A stretch of DNA of 64,000 nucleotides from Alphaproteobacteria bacterium. GTDB taxonomy: Bacteria > Pseudomonadota > Alphaproteobacteria > Reyranellales > Reyranellaceae. Position numbers and translations under genes: made by a program. This document shows positions 49,398-58,101 of the stretch, one piece after another. Each line of letters begins with the position of its first letter. The first letter of the stretch is position 1. The stretch lies in the NCBI GenBank assembly GCA_016869975.1, contig VGCZ01000001.1:1-64000 (forward strand). Direction: 5' to 3'. The notes beneath the pieces were generated by a model that was not told the DNA's origin, ran no database searches, and was given only the letters and a program-made list of their open reading frames with translations.

Positions 49398-49447
49398 CCT
49401 TCTCCCCGCGCAGAACAGGGGCCGCCGACGGTCCAGAGGGAGAAGGG
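49398..49447. repeat. Imperfect inverted repeat after the cytochrome gene
   Basis: CCTTCTCCCC near the left edge pairs with GAGGGAGAAGG at the right, about 28 bases apart. It resembles family-B elements. It lies just past the cytochrome stop and before pyrB, where the hairpin may limit read-through. Confidence 0.5.
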
Positions 49448-49515
49448 AATGGTCCACAGCCGCGGACGAGCCACGCTTGCTCTCGCCGGCAAGCGGTGCT
49501 TAGTGTGCGGCTTTA

Positions 49516-50481
49516 ATGACAATGCGCTCCCTCTCCGTCTCGATGCCGCGCGACCTGCTGGGCATCGAGGGACTTCCGGCCGCCTCGATCTCGGCCCTGC
49601 TCGACCTTTCCGAGACCTACATCGACACCAACCGCTCGCTGGTGAAGCGGCGCGACACGCTGTCGGGCCGCACGGTGATCAACCTGTTCTTCGAGGCGTC
49701 GACGCGCACGCGCACCTCCTTCGAGGTCGCCGCCAAGCGCCTGGGCGCCGACGTGATCAACATGGAGGTCGCCGCGTCCTCGGTGAAAAAGGGCGAGACG
49801 CTGCTCGACACCGCGATGACGCTCAACGCCATGCTGCCCGACGCGCTGGTCGTGCGACACCACGACTCCGGCGCCGTGAATCTGCTGGCGCAGAAGGTCA
49901 ATTGCTCGGTGATCAACGGCGGCGACGGCCAGCACGAGCATCCGACCCAGGCGCTGCTCGACGCGCTCACCATCCGCCGCCGCAAGGGCAGACTGGAAGG
50001 CCTGCTGGTAGCGATCTGCGGCGACATCCTGCATAGCCGCGTCGCGCGCTCCAACATCCACCTGCTGAAGACCATGGGTGCGCAGGTGCGCGTCGTCGGG
50101 CCGGCCACGCTGATGCCCACCGATATCGACCGGCTGGGCGTCGAGGTGCATTACAGCATGCGCACGGGCCTGAAGGACGTCGACATCGTCATGATGCTGC
50201 GCCTGCAGACCGAGCGCATGAGCGGCTCCTTCGTGCCCTCGGTCAGCGAGTTCTTTCGCTTCTTCGGCCTCGACGAGGAGAAAATGAAGGCGACCAGGCC
50301 GGGCGCGTTGATCATGCATCCCGGCCCGATGAACCGCGGCGTCGAGATCGACTCGGCGGTGGCCGACGACCTGCAACGCAGCGTCATCCACGAGCAGGTC
50401 GAGATGGGCGTGGCGGTGCGCATGGCCTGCCTCGACGCGCTGATCGGCGGTCGCCGCAACGCGCTGCCGGGGGCCGCCTGA
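49516..50481 (+). CDS. pyrB: Aspartate carbamoyltransferase
   Basis: A 321-residue catalytic subunit that makes carbamoyl-aspartate in pyrimidine synthesis. The carbamoyl-phosphate motif STRTRTSFE is near residue 60, the second-site Lys in SVKKGETL, and HPTQALLD near residue 138. An MRLQTERM segment and MHPGPMNRG complete the site. It is followed after one base by a degenerate dihydroorotase, the pyrB-pyrC' arrangement in which the second protein is structural. No pyrI is present. Confidence 0.92.
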   Translation: MTMRSLSVSMPRDLLGIEGLPAASISALLDLSETYIDTNRSLVKRRDTLSGRTVINLFFEASTRTRTSFEVAAKRLGADVINMEVAASSVKKGETLLDTAMTLNAMLPDALVVRHHDSGAVNLLAQKVNCSVINGGDGQHEHPTQALLDALTIRRRKGRLEGLLVAICGDILHSRVARSNIHLLKTMGAQVRVVGPATLMPTDIDRLGVEVHYSMRTGLKDVDIVMMLRLQTERMSGSFVPSVSEFFRFFGLDEEKMKATRPGALIMHPGPMNRGVEIDSAVADDLQRSVIHEQVEMGVAVRMACLDALIGGRRNALPGAA

Positions 50482-50482
50482 G

Positions 50483-51814
50483 ATGGCCAATGGCAGCGAC
50501 GGGCGGCCGGTCGCCTATATCAACGCCCGCCTGATCGACCCGTCGGCCGACACCGACCAGCGCGGCGCGGTGCTGATCGGCGACGGCAAGATCCTCGACT
50601 ACGGTGCCAACCTGTTCTCCGGCGGCGCGCCCTACGGCATCGCCACTGTCGATTGCCGCGGCCATTGCCTGGCGCCGGGCATCGTCGATCTGCGCGTGCA
50701 CACCGGCGAGCCGGGCGAGGAGCACAAGGAGACTTTCGACACCGCCGGCCGCGCCGCGGCGGCGGGCGGCGTCACCTCGATGTGTATCCTGCCCGACACC
50801 GAGCCGCCCTTCGACGACGCCTCGCTGATCGAGTTCGTGGCGCGTCGGGCTCGCCAGGTGAAGCTCGCCAAGATGTACGCCTACGGCGCGCTGACCTTGG
50901 GCTTGAAGGGCGAGCAGCTGGCCGAGATCGGCCTGATCGCCGAGGCCGGCGCGGTGGCCTTTACCGACGGCGATAGGGCGATCGCCAGCGCCCAGTTGAT
51001 GCGCCGGGCGCTCTACTACGCCAAGACATTCGACGTGCTGATCGTGCAGACGCCGCAAGAGCCATCGCTGTCGACCGGCGCGATGAACAGCGGCGAGATC
51101 GCGACCCGGCTGGGCCTGGGCTCCAGCCACAGACTGGCGGAGGCGATCCAGCTCGAGCGCGACATGCGCCTGGTCGAGATGACCGGCGGCCGCTATCACG
51201 CCAGCAAGATATCGACCGCCGAGGGCGTCGACATCGTCCGTCGCGCCAAGGCGCGCGGGCTGAAGGTGACCTGCGACACCGCCCCGCACTATTTCGCGCT
51301 CAACGAGATCGCCGTCGGCGACTACCGTACCTTTGCCAAGGTCGTGCCGCCGCTGCGCGCCGAGTCCGATCGTCAGGCCGTGGTCGAGGGCGTGCGCGAC
51401 GGCACCATCGACTGCATCGTTTCGGACCACAGGCCGCAGGACGTCGAGAGCAAGCGCGTACCGTTCGCGCTGGCCGAGCCCGGCGTCGTCGGCCTGGAAA
51501 CGCTGCTGCCGATCGCGCTGGAGCTCTATCACAACGGCCAGATGAGCCTGCCGCGCATCTGGCAGCGGCTGGCCGCGACGCCGGCGACGCTGTTCAAGCT
51601 GCCCGGCGGACGGCTGGAGAAGGGCGCGCCGGCCGATCTCGTGCTGTTCGATCCCGACATCGCCTGGGTCATCGACCCCGAGAAGTTCGAGAGCAAGACC
51701 GGCAACACGGCGTTCGACGAACGGCCGACCCAGGGCCGCGCCTTGATGACCGTGCTCGATGGCCGCGTGATCCACCGCGACAACAAGCTGTGGCCCGAAA
51801 CCGTCGCGGCGTGA
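50483..51814 (+). CDS. Dihydroorotase-like protein, probably catalytically inactive (PyrC')
   Basis: A 443-residue protein of the dihydroorotase fold. The normal metal motif DxHxH reads DLRVH (Arg71, His73), so the first His is lost, and GEPG replaces REPG. Two later metal His positions also differ (VLIVQTPQEP and ASKISTAEG, where His is expected). The final site SDHRPQD is kept. By comparison with pyrBC' operons, it most likely stabilises the adjacent aspartate carbamoyltransferase instead of acting as an enzyme. A true PyrC should exist elsewhere in the genome. Confidence 0.8.
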   Translation: MANGSDGRPVAYINARLIDPSADTDQRGAVLIGDGKILDYGANLFSGGAPYGIATVDCRGHCLAPGIVDLRVHTGEPGEEHKETFDTAGRAAAAGGVTSMCILPDTEPPFDDASLIEFVARRARQVKLAKMYAYGALTLGLKGEQLAEIGLIAEAGAVAFTDGDRAIASAQLMRRALYYAKTFDVLIVQTPQEPSLSTGAMNSGEIATRLGLGSSHRLAEAIQLERDMRLVEMTGGRYHASKISTAEGVDIVRRAKARGLKVTCDTAPHYFALNEIAVGDYRTFAKVVPPLRAESDRQAVVEGVRDGTIDCIVSDHRPQDVESKRVPFALAEPGVVGLETLLPIALELYHNGQMSLPRIWQRLAATPATLFKLPGGRLEKGAPADLVLFDPDIAWVIDPEKFESKTGNTAFDERPTQGRALMTVLDGRVIHRDNKLWPETVAA

Positions 51815-51880
51815 TCACAATTACGCCGCACGGCGTGTTAATCTTGCGCCCGTGCCCGACCAGGCCTTCCAGGAATCCGC

Positions 51881-52723
51881 ATGGCTCGCATTGTCCTTTC
51901 TGCCGTGACCGCTCTCGTCGCTGTCAGCGTCGCCGGTGGCGCCTCCGCCCAACGCGGCGCCGACCGCTCGAGTGAGCTGCTCGACGCGCTGGCGAGGCGC
52001 CTGAAGATCTGTTCGGAGATGACCGACAATGGCCAGCGGCTGGCCTGCTACGACCGCATCGAGACCGACGCCACCAGCGGCGCGGCGGCCGCACCGCCGC
52101 CAATCGCCGCGCCGCGTCCTGTCGGGCCGCCGCCAGGCGCCGGGCCGGTAACCGCGCAACCGCTACCGCCGCCTCCCGGCACGCCGCAGCCTCAGCCCGG
52201 CGACGCGCGTCCGCTGACGCCGCCGCCCGCCGCTCAGCCGCAGGTGTTCCGCGATCCGGTGACCGGTCGCGTCTACGATCCCGGCAAGGTCGGTCAACCG
52301 GACGATAAGCCGGTCCCGCCTGAGGATCGCGCCTTCGATCCGCGCGCGCAGGGTCGCGGCGCGCCACCAAGCGGCGCGTCGGCCGCGCCACGCGCGATCG
52401 AGGCGCGGACGCGAGTCATCGGTACGGTGCCCAAGGTCTCCGGCCCGGGCTCGAGCGTGCCGCTGGTGGGCTTGGAGATTCCCTCGCTGCACATTGGCCC
52501 CCAGGGTCGCTGGGTGCTGCAGATTAATCTCGCCAACAACTCGGGGCAGCCCTTCGACGCCTCGCTCGCCTGCAGCTTCCGCAACGGCGATCGGTCGGTT
52601 GACGACGTGCTGATCGCGATACGCGGCGTGCGCGGCGGCGACAAGGTCACCACCGAGGTGACGGGCCCGGCCGCCCAGGTCTACGTCGACAACGCGCCCT
52701 GCACGGTGCGCTCGCCGCGGTAG
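51881..52723 (+). CDS. Secreted proline-rich protein of unknown function
   Basis: A 280-residue protein with a Sec signal (MARIVLSAVTALVAVSVAGG then ASA). The mature N-terminus has a C-x9-C pattern ending ACYDRIE, as seen in some secretion-associated periplasmic proteins. A proline-rich linker follows (about residues 70-170), then a beta-rich C-terminal domain with two further cysteines (SLACSF, NAPCTV). I do not recognise the family. It follows pyrC' by 66 bases with its own start region. Confidence 0.6.
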   Translation: MARIVLSAVTALVAVSVAGGASAQRGADRSSELLDALARRLKICSEMTDNGQRLACYDRIETDATSGAAAAPPPIAAPRPVGPPPGAGPVTAQPLPPPPGTPQPQPGDARPLTPPPAAQPQVFRDPVTGRVYDPGKVGQPDDKPVPPEDRAFDPRAQGRGAPPSGASAAPRAIEARTRVIGTVPKVSGPGSSVPLVGLEIPSLHIGPQGRWVLQINLANNSGQPFDASLACSFRNGDRSVDDVLIAIRGVRGGDKVTTEVTGPAAQVYVDNAPCTVRSPR

Positions 52724-52735
52724 CTGCGCGCACGA

Positions 52736-52799
52736 TATCATCCCGAGTGCAGCGAGGGATCCAGGCTATTCGAGATCGCTCGCTACGCTCGGGATGACA
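52736..52799. repeat. Palindromic repeat, family A, inverted pair
   Basis: TCATCCCGAGTGCAGCGAGG and the complement of CGCTACGCTCGGGATGA face each other across a short spacer. It matches the units at 12132 and 16206. Lying between two convergent genes, it is a likely bidirectional terminator or mRNA end. Confidence 0.8.
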
Positions 52800-52805
52800 G
52801 TCGGG

Positions 52806-53450
52806 CTACCGGCCGGCGCGCAACGCCTTGACGAAATCGGAGAGGCCGATCTGGCGGTGACGCTTCAGGCGCTCGGCCTGAAGGATGGCGCGCAGCTCGA
52901 CCAGGCTGCTGGTGATCTCGCGATTGACGATGACGTAATCGTACTCGGCCCAGTGGCTCATTTCGTCCGCCGCCTTCGCCATACGCCGCGCCACGATCTC
53001 GGCCGAGTCCTGGGCGCGCGTCACCAGGCGGCGTTCCAGCTCCTGGGTCGAGGGCGGCAGGATGAAAACGCTGACCAGATCCTCGCGCGCCCGCTCGACC
53101 AGCTGCTGCGTGCCCTGCCAGTCGATGTCGAACAGCATGTCGCGGCCGGACGACAGGGAGGTCTCCACCGGCGCGCGCGGCGTGCCATAGTAATTGTCGA
53201 AGACCTGCGCCCATTCCAACAGCTCTTCGCGCTCCACCATGCCGCGGAAGCGGGCGCTGTCGATGAAATGATAGTCGACACCGTCGCGTTCGCCCGGCCG
53301 CTTGGGCCTGGTCGTCGCCGAGATCGACAGCTCGATGCCGCTATCGTGCTCGAGCAGCAGGCGCGACAGGGTGGTCTTGCCGGCGCCCGACGGCGAGGAC
53401 AGCACCAGCATCAGGCCGCGGCGCACGATGGACGCGCCGTCACTCGACAT
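52806..53450 (-). CDS. gmk: Guanylate kinase
   Basis: A 214-residue kinase that phosphorylates GMP to GDP. The P-loop SSPSGAGKTT is near residue 18, the GMP-binding ISATTRPKRPGE at about 43, and DIDWQGTQQL at about 107. ATG 53450 lies inside the end of yicC, an 11-base overlap. The yicC-gmk order is standard in many bacteria and supports both calls. Confidence 0.92.
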   Translation of the reverse strand: MSSDGASIVRRGLMLVLSSPSGAGKTTLSRLLLEHDSGIELSISATTRPKRPGERDGVDYHFIDSARFRGMVEREELLEWAQVFDNYYGTPRAPVETSLSSGRDMLFDIDWQGTQQLVERAREDLVSVFILPPSTQELERRLVTRAQDSAEIVARRMAKAADEMSHWAEYDYVIVNREITSSLVELRAILQAERLKRHRQIGLSDFVKALRAGR

Positions 53451-54324
53451 TCTGCACCTGCTCGCGCATCTGCTCGATGGCGCTCTTGAGCTCGATGCCG
53501 ATGCGCGTGAGCTCGATATCGGCCGACTTGGAGCACAGCGTATTGGCCTCGCGATTGAACTCCTGGCAGAGGAAATCGAACTTGCGTCCCACCGGCTGGT
53601 CGCGTCCGCCGCCGGCCAGCAGATCGCGCGCCTGTGCGATATGCGCCGAAAGCCGGTCGAGCTCCTCCCTGACGTCGGCCTTGCCGACCAGCAGCGCCAC
53701 TTCCTGCGCCAGCCGCTCCTCGCTGAGCGCCGGCACGCGGCCCAGCACGTCGGCGAGCTGCGTCTCGAATCTCGCGCGCACAACTTCCACCTGAGCGCCG
53801 GCGCGACCGGCTGCCCGCTGGTGCAAACCGGCGACCTCGCCGAGGCGCTGCTTCAGGATGGCGTCGAGCCGCGCCCCCTCCTCTGCCCGCGACTTCGACA
53901 GACCCTCCAGCGCGCGCTTCAGCGACGCCATGATGGCCGCGTCGCGGCGCGTCAGCTCCTCCTCGCTTGGCGCGGCCGGCTGATCGTCCTCCAGCACGCC
54001 GCGCACGCGCAGCAGGCCGTCGGCGGTGGGCGCGGCGATCTCGCCCTGCGTCCTGAGCTCGCCGATGACGCCCAGCAGCTCGCGCACCAGGTCGCGGTTG
54101 ACGCGCGGCGCCTGGCTGGCGCGGCGCTCGGTGACAGTGAGCGAGATCGAGACGTTGCCGCGCTTCACCGCTTCGCCGACGGCGGCGCGTGCTGGATGAT
54201 CGAGGCGCTCGTAGCCCGGCGGCACGCGCGTGCGCGCTTCCAGGGTGCGGCCATTGACGCTGCGTGTCTCCCAGATCCAGGACAGCGGCCCGTCGCTGCC
54301 CTCCGCCCGCGCGTAGCCCGTCAT
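53440..54324 (-). CDS. YicC-family endoribonuclease-like protein
   Basis: A 294-residue protein of the YicC family, described as stress-linked endoribonucleases. The start MTGYARAEG and the SVNGRTLEARTRVPPGYE region are characteristic, and the C-terminal REANTLCSKSADIELT with RIGIELKSAIEQMREQVQN ends it. The ATG at 54324 fits the family start; a TTG 15 bases earlier (reading MPIHSM) is possible. Overlaps gmk by 11 bases. Confidence 0.85.
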   Translation of the reverse strand: MTGYARAEGSDGPLSWIWETRSVNGRTLEARTRVPPGYERLDHPARAAVGEAVKRGNVSISLTVTERRASQAPRVNRDLVRELLGVIGELRTQGEIAAPTADGLLRVRGVLEDDQPAAPSEEELTRRDAAIMASLKRALEGLSKSRAEEGARLDAILKQRLGEVAGLHQRAAGRAGAQVEVVRARFETQLADVLGRVPALSEERLAQEVALLVGKADVREELDRLSAHIAQARDLLAGGGRDQPVGRKFDFLCQEFNREANTLCSKSADIELTRIGIELKSAIEQMREQVQNVE

Positions 54325-54376
54325 GCTGTGTATCGGCAAACCCCTGCTCTCCTCATTGTCACGCTATCGCCTTTGA

Positions 54377-54406
54377 CTCCCTCTCCCCGCAGGCGGGGAG
54401 AGGGAG
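54377..54406. repeat. Perfect 14-bp inverted repeat, family B related
   Basis: CTCCCTCTCCCCGC and GCGGGGAGAGGGAG enclose just AG, a very stable hairpin. It lies between the end of the DUF2147 gene and the start of yicC, both minus strand. It could lower read-through into yicC-gmk. Confidence 0.75.
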
Positions 54407-54452
54407 AAGACCCGCTACACGCGTTGGCCCTCGGCGGAAACTCACCGGAGCG

Positions 54453-54920
54453 CTACTTAACGCGCGTCCAGATCTGCGTCTTGCCGAGAATCGGCGCGCC
54501 GACATAGCCGCGCAGCCGCAACGTGCCGTCGGCCTGCAGCGACAGATTGGCCCTGTATATCTTGCCATCCTCGGCGCTGTAGATCGCACCCTCCTCGAAG
54601 CTGCCGGCCGTCGCGGTCGGCTTGAAGCCGTAGAGGAACACCATTTGCAACACCTTGCGGGTCCGCAGATTGGCATCAGGGTTGCGATGGTCGACCGCGT
54701 CCTCGGGCTTCACCGGCTTGCCGTCGGCGCCCTTGGGATCGAGCAGGCGCACGATGCGGCCGCAGACCGGCCCGTTCGTGGCGTCCGGGCACTTGTAGAT
54801 CTCGACATGCGCCGCCTTCGACTCGGTGAGCCATACGCCGTGGATATCGGCGGCGAACGCCGGCGAGGCCAGCAGCGCGCCGGCCAGAACGGCCGGCGCC
54901 AGGTACCGCACACCGCGCAT
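54453..54920 (-). CDS. DUF2147-domain secreted protein
   Basis: A 155-residue protein with signal MRGVRYLAPAVLAGALLASP ending near AFA (residue 23). The DUF2147 domain shows DIHGVWLTESKAAHVEIYKC, a second Cys in GPVCGRIV, and KIYRANLSL then GYVGAPILGKTQIWTRV. Family members are small periplasmic beta proteins of unknown role. The ATG overlaps the SDR stop by one base, so the pair is co-translated. Confidence 0.82.
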   Translation of the reverse strand: MRGVRYLAPAVLAGALLASPAFAADIHGVWLTESKAAHVEIYKCPDATNGPVCGRIVRLLDPKGADGKPVKPEDAVDHRNPDANLRTRKVLQMVFLYGFKPTATAGSFEEGAIYSAEDGKIYRANLSLQADGTLRLRGYVGAPILGKTQIWTRVK

Positions 54921-55699
54921 CAGTAGGTGCCTGGATACTGACCGCCATCCATCAGGATGTTCTGGCCGGTCATGTACCCCGCGTGCACGCTGCACAGGAA
55001 AGCGCACATCGCACCGAACTCGTCGGCGGTGCCAAAGCGTCCCGCTGGATGCGCGGCGGCGGCCTGGTCGCGCTCCTGCTCGAAGCTGCGGTTGTTCATC
55101 CGCGCGCGCGCCGCCATGGTGCCGCGCAGGCGGTCGGTGTCGAACGGACCCGGCAGCAGGCCGTTGATGGTGACGCCGTGCTTCACGGTCTTGCGCGCGA
55201 TGCCGGCGACGAAGCCGGTGAGCCCGCTGCGCGCGCCGTTGCTCAATCCCAGCACGTCGATCGGCGCCTTCACCGAACTTGAGGTGATATTCACGATACG
55301 GCCGAAACCGCGCTTCATCATGCCGTCGACTGTCGCCTTGATGAACTCGATCGGCGTCAGCATGTTGGCGTCGATCGCCTTGATCCAGTGATCGCGCGTC
55401 CATTCCCGGAAGTCGCCCGGCGGCGGGCCGCCGGCGTTGTTGATCACGATGTCCGGCTCCGGGCAGGCTTTGAGCACGGCGGCGCGACCCTCGGGCGTGG
55501 TGACATCGATCGCCACCGTGGTGACCTTCACACCCGTGGCCTTACGGATCTCCTCGGCCGTCGCCTCCAGCTCGCTCGCCGTGCGCGCGTTGATCACCAG
55601 ATCGACGCCCTCGCGCGCCAGATGCATCGCGCAGCCCTTGCCCAGACCCTTGCTGGCGGCGCAGACGATGGCCTTGCGGCCTTTGATTCCGAGATCCAT
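54920..55699 (-). CDS. SDR-family oxidoreductase with a non-standard active site
   Basis: A 259-residue Rossmann protein. It has the glycine motif CAASKGLGKGCA at residue 13 and NNAGGP near 87. The catalytic Ser stretch is NITSSSVKAP, but the YxxxK motif aligns to S-N-G-A-R (LGLSNGARSGL), so Tyr is Ser and Lys is Arg. The rest (GVTINGLLPGPFDTDRL) is canonical. It may work on another principle or only bind. Annotated relatives of this subgroup are 3-oxoacyl reductase-like. It is followed by the DUF2147 gene with a one-base overlap. Confidence 0.83.
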   Translation of the reverse strand: MDLGIKGRKAIVCAASKGLGKGCAMHLAREGVDLVINARTASELEATAEEIRKATGVKVTTVAIDVTTPEGRAAVLKACPEPDIVINNAGGPPPGDFREWTRDHWIKAIDANMLTPIEFIKATVDGMMKRGFGRIVNITSSSVKAPIDVLGLSNGARSGLTGFVAGIARKTVKHGVTINGLLPGPFDTDRLRGTMAARARMNNRSFEQERDQAAAAHPAGRFGTADEFGAMCAFLCSVHAGYMTGQNILMDGGQYPGTY

Positions 55700-55732
55700 G
55701 AACTCCTCCCAGGTTGCGGCGGCGAGCCTAGC

Positions 55733-56422
55733 CTATCCGTCGTCCGCCGCGAACAGTTCCGACAGCAGCTTCACCGAGACTGGCCGCTTCTGCGCCAGCG
55801 CCCGCCGATCGGCGGCGTCGACGATGGCGCGCGCGGCGGCGAGCGAGCGGTCCATGCGCCGGATCAGGTAGTCGACCACCTCGGCGGTGATCTGGACCTG
55901 ACGGTCGCGGAACAGCTTCACCAGCACGGCGGCGAGCAGCGCGTCGTCGGGCGAGTCGATCTCGGCGACCTGCGCCGTGCGCAGACGCGATGCGAGATCC
56001 GGCAACGCGACCCGCCAACGCGACGGCGGCTCGCCGGCGGCCATCGCCAGCCAGCCACCACGCTCGCGCAGCCAGTTGAACAGGTGGAACAGCTGGCGCT
56101 CGCGGTCGGCGTCGCCGGCCACGCCCTGGGCGTCGTCGAGCGCGATCGCTCTCGCCTCGCCGATCGCATCGAGCACCGCCGGGAACGCGCCGACCGAAAG
56201 ATCGGCTGGCGTCAGCAGGCGCGCCTTCGCCCGGTCAGCCCAGACACGCAGCAGGTGCGTCTTGCCGCTGCCCGAGGGGCCCGCCAGCGCCAGGACAGGG
56301 CCCGGCCAATCGGGCCAACGCTCGACCCAGGCCAGGGCAACGGCGTTGGCCGCCGCCGGCAGGAAATCATCGCGGCGATACGAGGGATCGCCCGACAGGT
56401 CGAGCGGCAATTGTCGGTTCAT
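55733..56422 (-). CDS. hdaA: DnaA-related regulatory inactivator
   Basis: A 229-residue AAA+ protein related to DnaA domain III that turns off DnaA by stimulating its ATP hydrolysis with the DNA clamp. It starts with the clamp-binding-like QLPLDLSG, has Walker A AGPSGSGKTHLLR near residue 47, and Walker B-like AIALDDAQG. The C-terminal AAA lid shows SLAAARAIVDAAD. No DnaA domain IV is present. The ATG overlaps the permease stop (ATGA). The operon with AI-2E-type permease and a phosphatidyltransferase is common in alphaproteobacteria. Confidence 0.88.
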   Translation of the reverse strand: MNRQLPLDLSGDPSYRRDDFLPAAANAVALAWVERWPDWPGPVLALAGPSGSGKTHLLRVWADRAKARLLTPADLSVGAFPAVLDAIGEARAIALDDAQGVAGDADRERQLFHLFNWLRERGGWLAMAAGEPPSRWRVALPDLASRLRTAQVAEIDSPDDALLAAVLVKLFRDRQVQITAEVVDYLIRRMDRSLAAARAIVDAADRRALAQKRPVSVKLLSELFAADDG

Positions 56423-57504
56423 GCCGGCGGTGGCGTGTCCTGCTCGCCGCGGTAATACGCGCTCTCGCGGTAGCGGGCGACGAAGAAGCGCACGACGACG
56501 CCGAGCACGGCGGCGACCGGCACAGACAGCAGCAGGCCGACGAAGCCGAACAGCGCGCCGCCGGCGAGCAGCGCGAACATCAGCCACACCGCGTGAACGC
56601 CGACGCGATCGCCGACCAGCTTGGGCGTGAGGACATTGCCTTCGAGGAACTGGCCCAGCGCGAAGATGGCCAGCACGATTCCCACCTTGATCCAATCCGG
56701 CGGGAACTGGGCCAGCGCCATGCCGATCGCCAGGATGGCGCCGACCCAGCTGCCGATAAAGGGGATGAAGGCGATGACGCCGATGATCAGTCCGATGATC
56801 AGGCCGAAATCGAGACCCACGATCATCAGGGCCACGCTGTAGAAGACCGCCAGCGACAGGCAGACGATCGCCTGGCCGCGAACATAGCCACCGACGGCGC
56901 GGTTGGAGTCGCGGGCGATCTGGCGGATCGCGGGCGCCTGGTTACGCGGCAGCAGCCCATCGACGATGGCGATCAGGCGCGGCCAGTCGCGCATCAGGTA
57001 GAACGCGATTACCGGCGTCAGGAAGACGAGCGCCAGCATGTTCAGCACCGCGAAGCCCTGGCTGAGAGCGCCGCCGAGGAACGTGCCGATGAACTTCAGC
57101 GCGTCGCCGGCGATGCCGGCGGCGCCTTCGACGGTGGCCCCGGCTGAGCCGGGCGCCATGCCCAGCCGCTCGCGCACCGGATCGAGCAGCGGCTGGAACC
57201 GCTGGTACAGGCGCGCGATCTGCTGCGGCGCCTTGGTCGCGAGGCTCTGCGCCTGTTCGGCGATCATCGGCGCGATCGCCAGCACCAGGCCGATCGCCAC
57301 CAATGACACCACGGCCAACGTCACCAGGGTGGCGAGGGCGCGCGATCGCAGCGGCTTTTGCAGGCGCTCGACAAGCGGGTCGAGGAAATAGGCGATGGCG
57401 ACGCCGGCGACGAAGGGCAACAGCATGTCGCGCAACAACCACAGCGCCGCGACGAACAGCGCGCCACCGATCAGCCAGAACCTCAGATGCTTGGTCGCGT
57501 TCAT
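56419..57504 (-). CDS. AI-2E transporter-family membrane protein (PerM)
   Basis: A 361-residue membrane protein of the AI-2E exporter/PerM family. It has about eight helices, a large loop after the second or third, and the family stretch GLIIGLIIGVIAFIPFIGSW then VGAILAIG near residue 250. GNVLTPKLVGDRVGVHAVWL is a hallmark. Substrate unknown; many members are not AI-2 exporters. It overlaps hdaA and the phosphatidyltransferase on both sides (4 bases each). Confidence 0.88.
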   Translation of the reverse strand: MNATKHLRFWLIGGALFVAALWLLRDMLLPFVAGVAIAYFLDPLVERLQKPLRSRALATLVTLAVVSLVAIGLVLAIAPMIAEQAQSLATKAPQQIARLYQRFQPLLDPVRERLGMAPGSAGATVEGAAGIAGDALKFIGTFLGGALSQGFAVLNMLALVFLTPVIAFYLMRDWPRLIAIVDGLLPRNQAPAIRQIARDSNRAVGGYVRGQAIVCLSLAVFYSVALMIVGLDFGLIIGLIIGVIAFIPFIGSWVGAILAIGMALAQFPPDWIKVGIVLAIFALGQFLEGNVLTPKLVGDRVGVHAVWLMFALLAGGALFGFVGLLLSVPVAAVLGVVVRFFVARYRESAYYRGEQDTPPPA

Positions 57505-58094
57505 GCGCCCTCGCCGCCCGGGCCGGACTTACCGGGGCTAGTGCTTTCCCATGCCCCCACGCGCCGCCACCCTGTTATCACGTAAGCGGCGCCCGAGAGC
57601 ACCGTCGTCGCCGCGACGCCATAGATCGCCACGCGCGATATCGCGGCGTCATGGAAGCCGAAGGCGAGACCGGTCAGCACCCAGGCCGCCAGCGCGATCT
57701 GCGCCGCGGTGTTGATCTTGCTGATCATCATCGGCCGCATCTCCAGGCTGTGCGTCACGATGCGCACCAGCAGGGCGCCGCCGACGATCAAGAGGTCGCG
57801 AAACACGACCAGGGCCACCAGCCAGACCGGTAACCATGCATAGGCCGCGAGCACCACGTAGGTAGCGACAAGCAGCGCCTTGTCGGCGATCGGATCGAGA
57901 TAGGCGCCCAGCACGCTGTTGAGCTTGAAGCGCTTGGCGAGGAAGCCGTCGAGCGCGTCGGAGACGCCGGCGGAGACGAATATCCAGAACGCCGCGGCGT
58001 GCTCGACCGCCACGATCGCCCAGACCATCGCCGGCGCGCAGGCCAGCCGCGCCAGGCTGAGCGCGTTGGGCAGTTGCGCGAGAACGGCGCGCAT
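57501..58094 (-). CDS. CDP-alcohol phosphatidyltransferase (PgsA-like)
   Basis: A 197-residue membrane enzyme. The CDP-alcohol signature, DG-x2-A-(K)R-x8-G-x3-D-x3-D, is read in DALDGFLAKRFKLN then SVLGAYLDPIADKAL near residue 46. About five helices follow. Family members make phosphatidylglycerol phosphate or cardiolipin precursors. It overlaps the permease start, so it is in the same minus-strand operon as hdaA. A gap of 7 bases separates it from the DUF2066 gene upstream. Confidence 0.85.
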   Translation of the reverse strand: MRAVLAQLPNALSLARLACAPAMVWAIVAVEHAAAFWIFVSAGVSDALDGFLAKRFKLNSVLGAYLDPIADKALLVATYVVLAAYAWLPVWLVALVVFRDLLIVGGALLVRIVTHSLEMRPMMISKINTAAQIALAAWVLTGLAFGFHDAAISRVAIYGVAATTVLSGAAYVITGWRRVGAWESTSPGKSGPGGEGA

Positions 58095-58101
58095 CGCCAC
58101 G

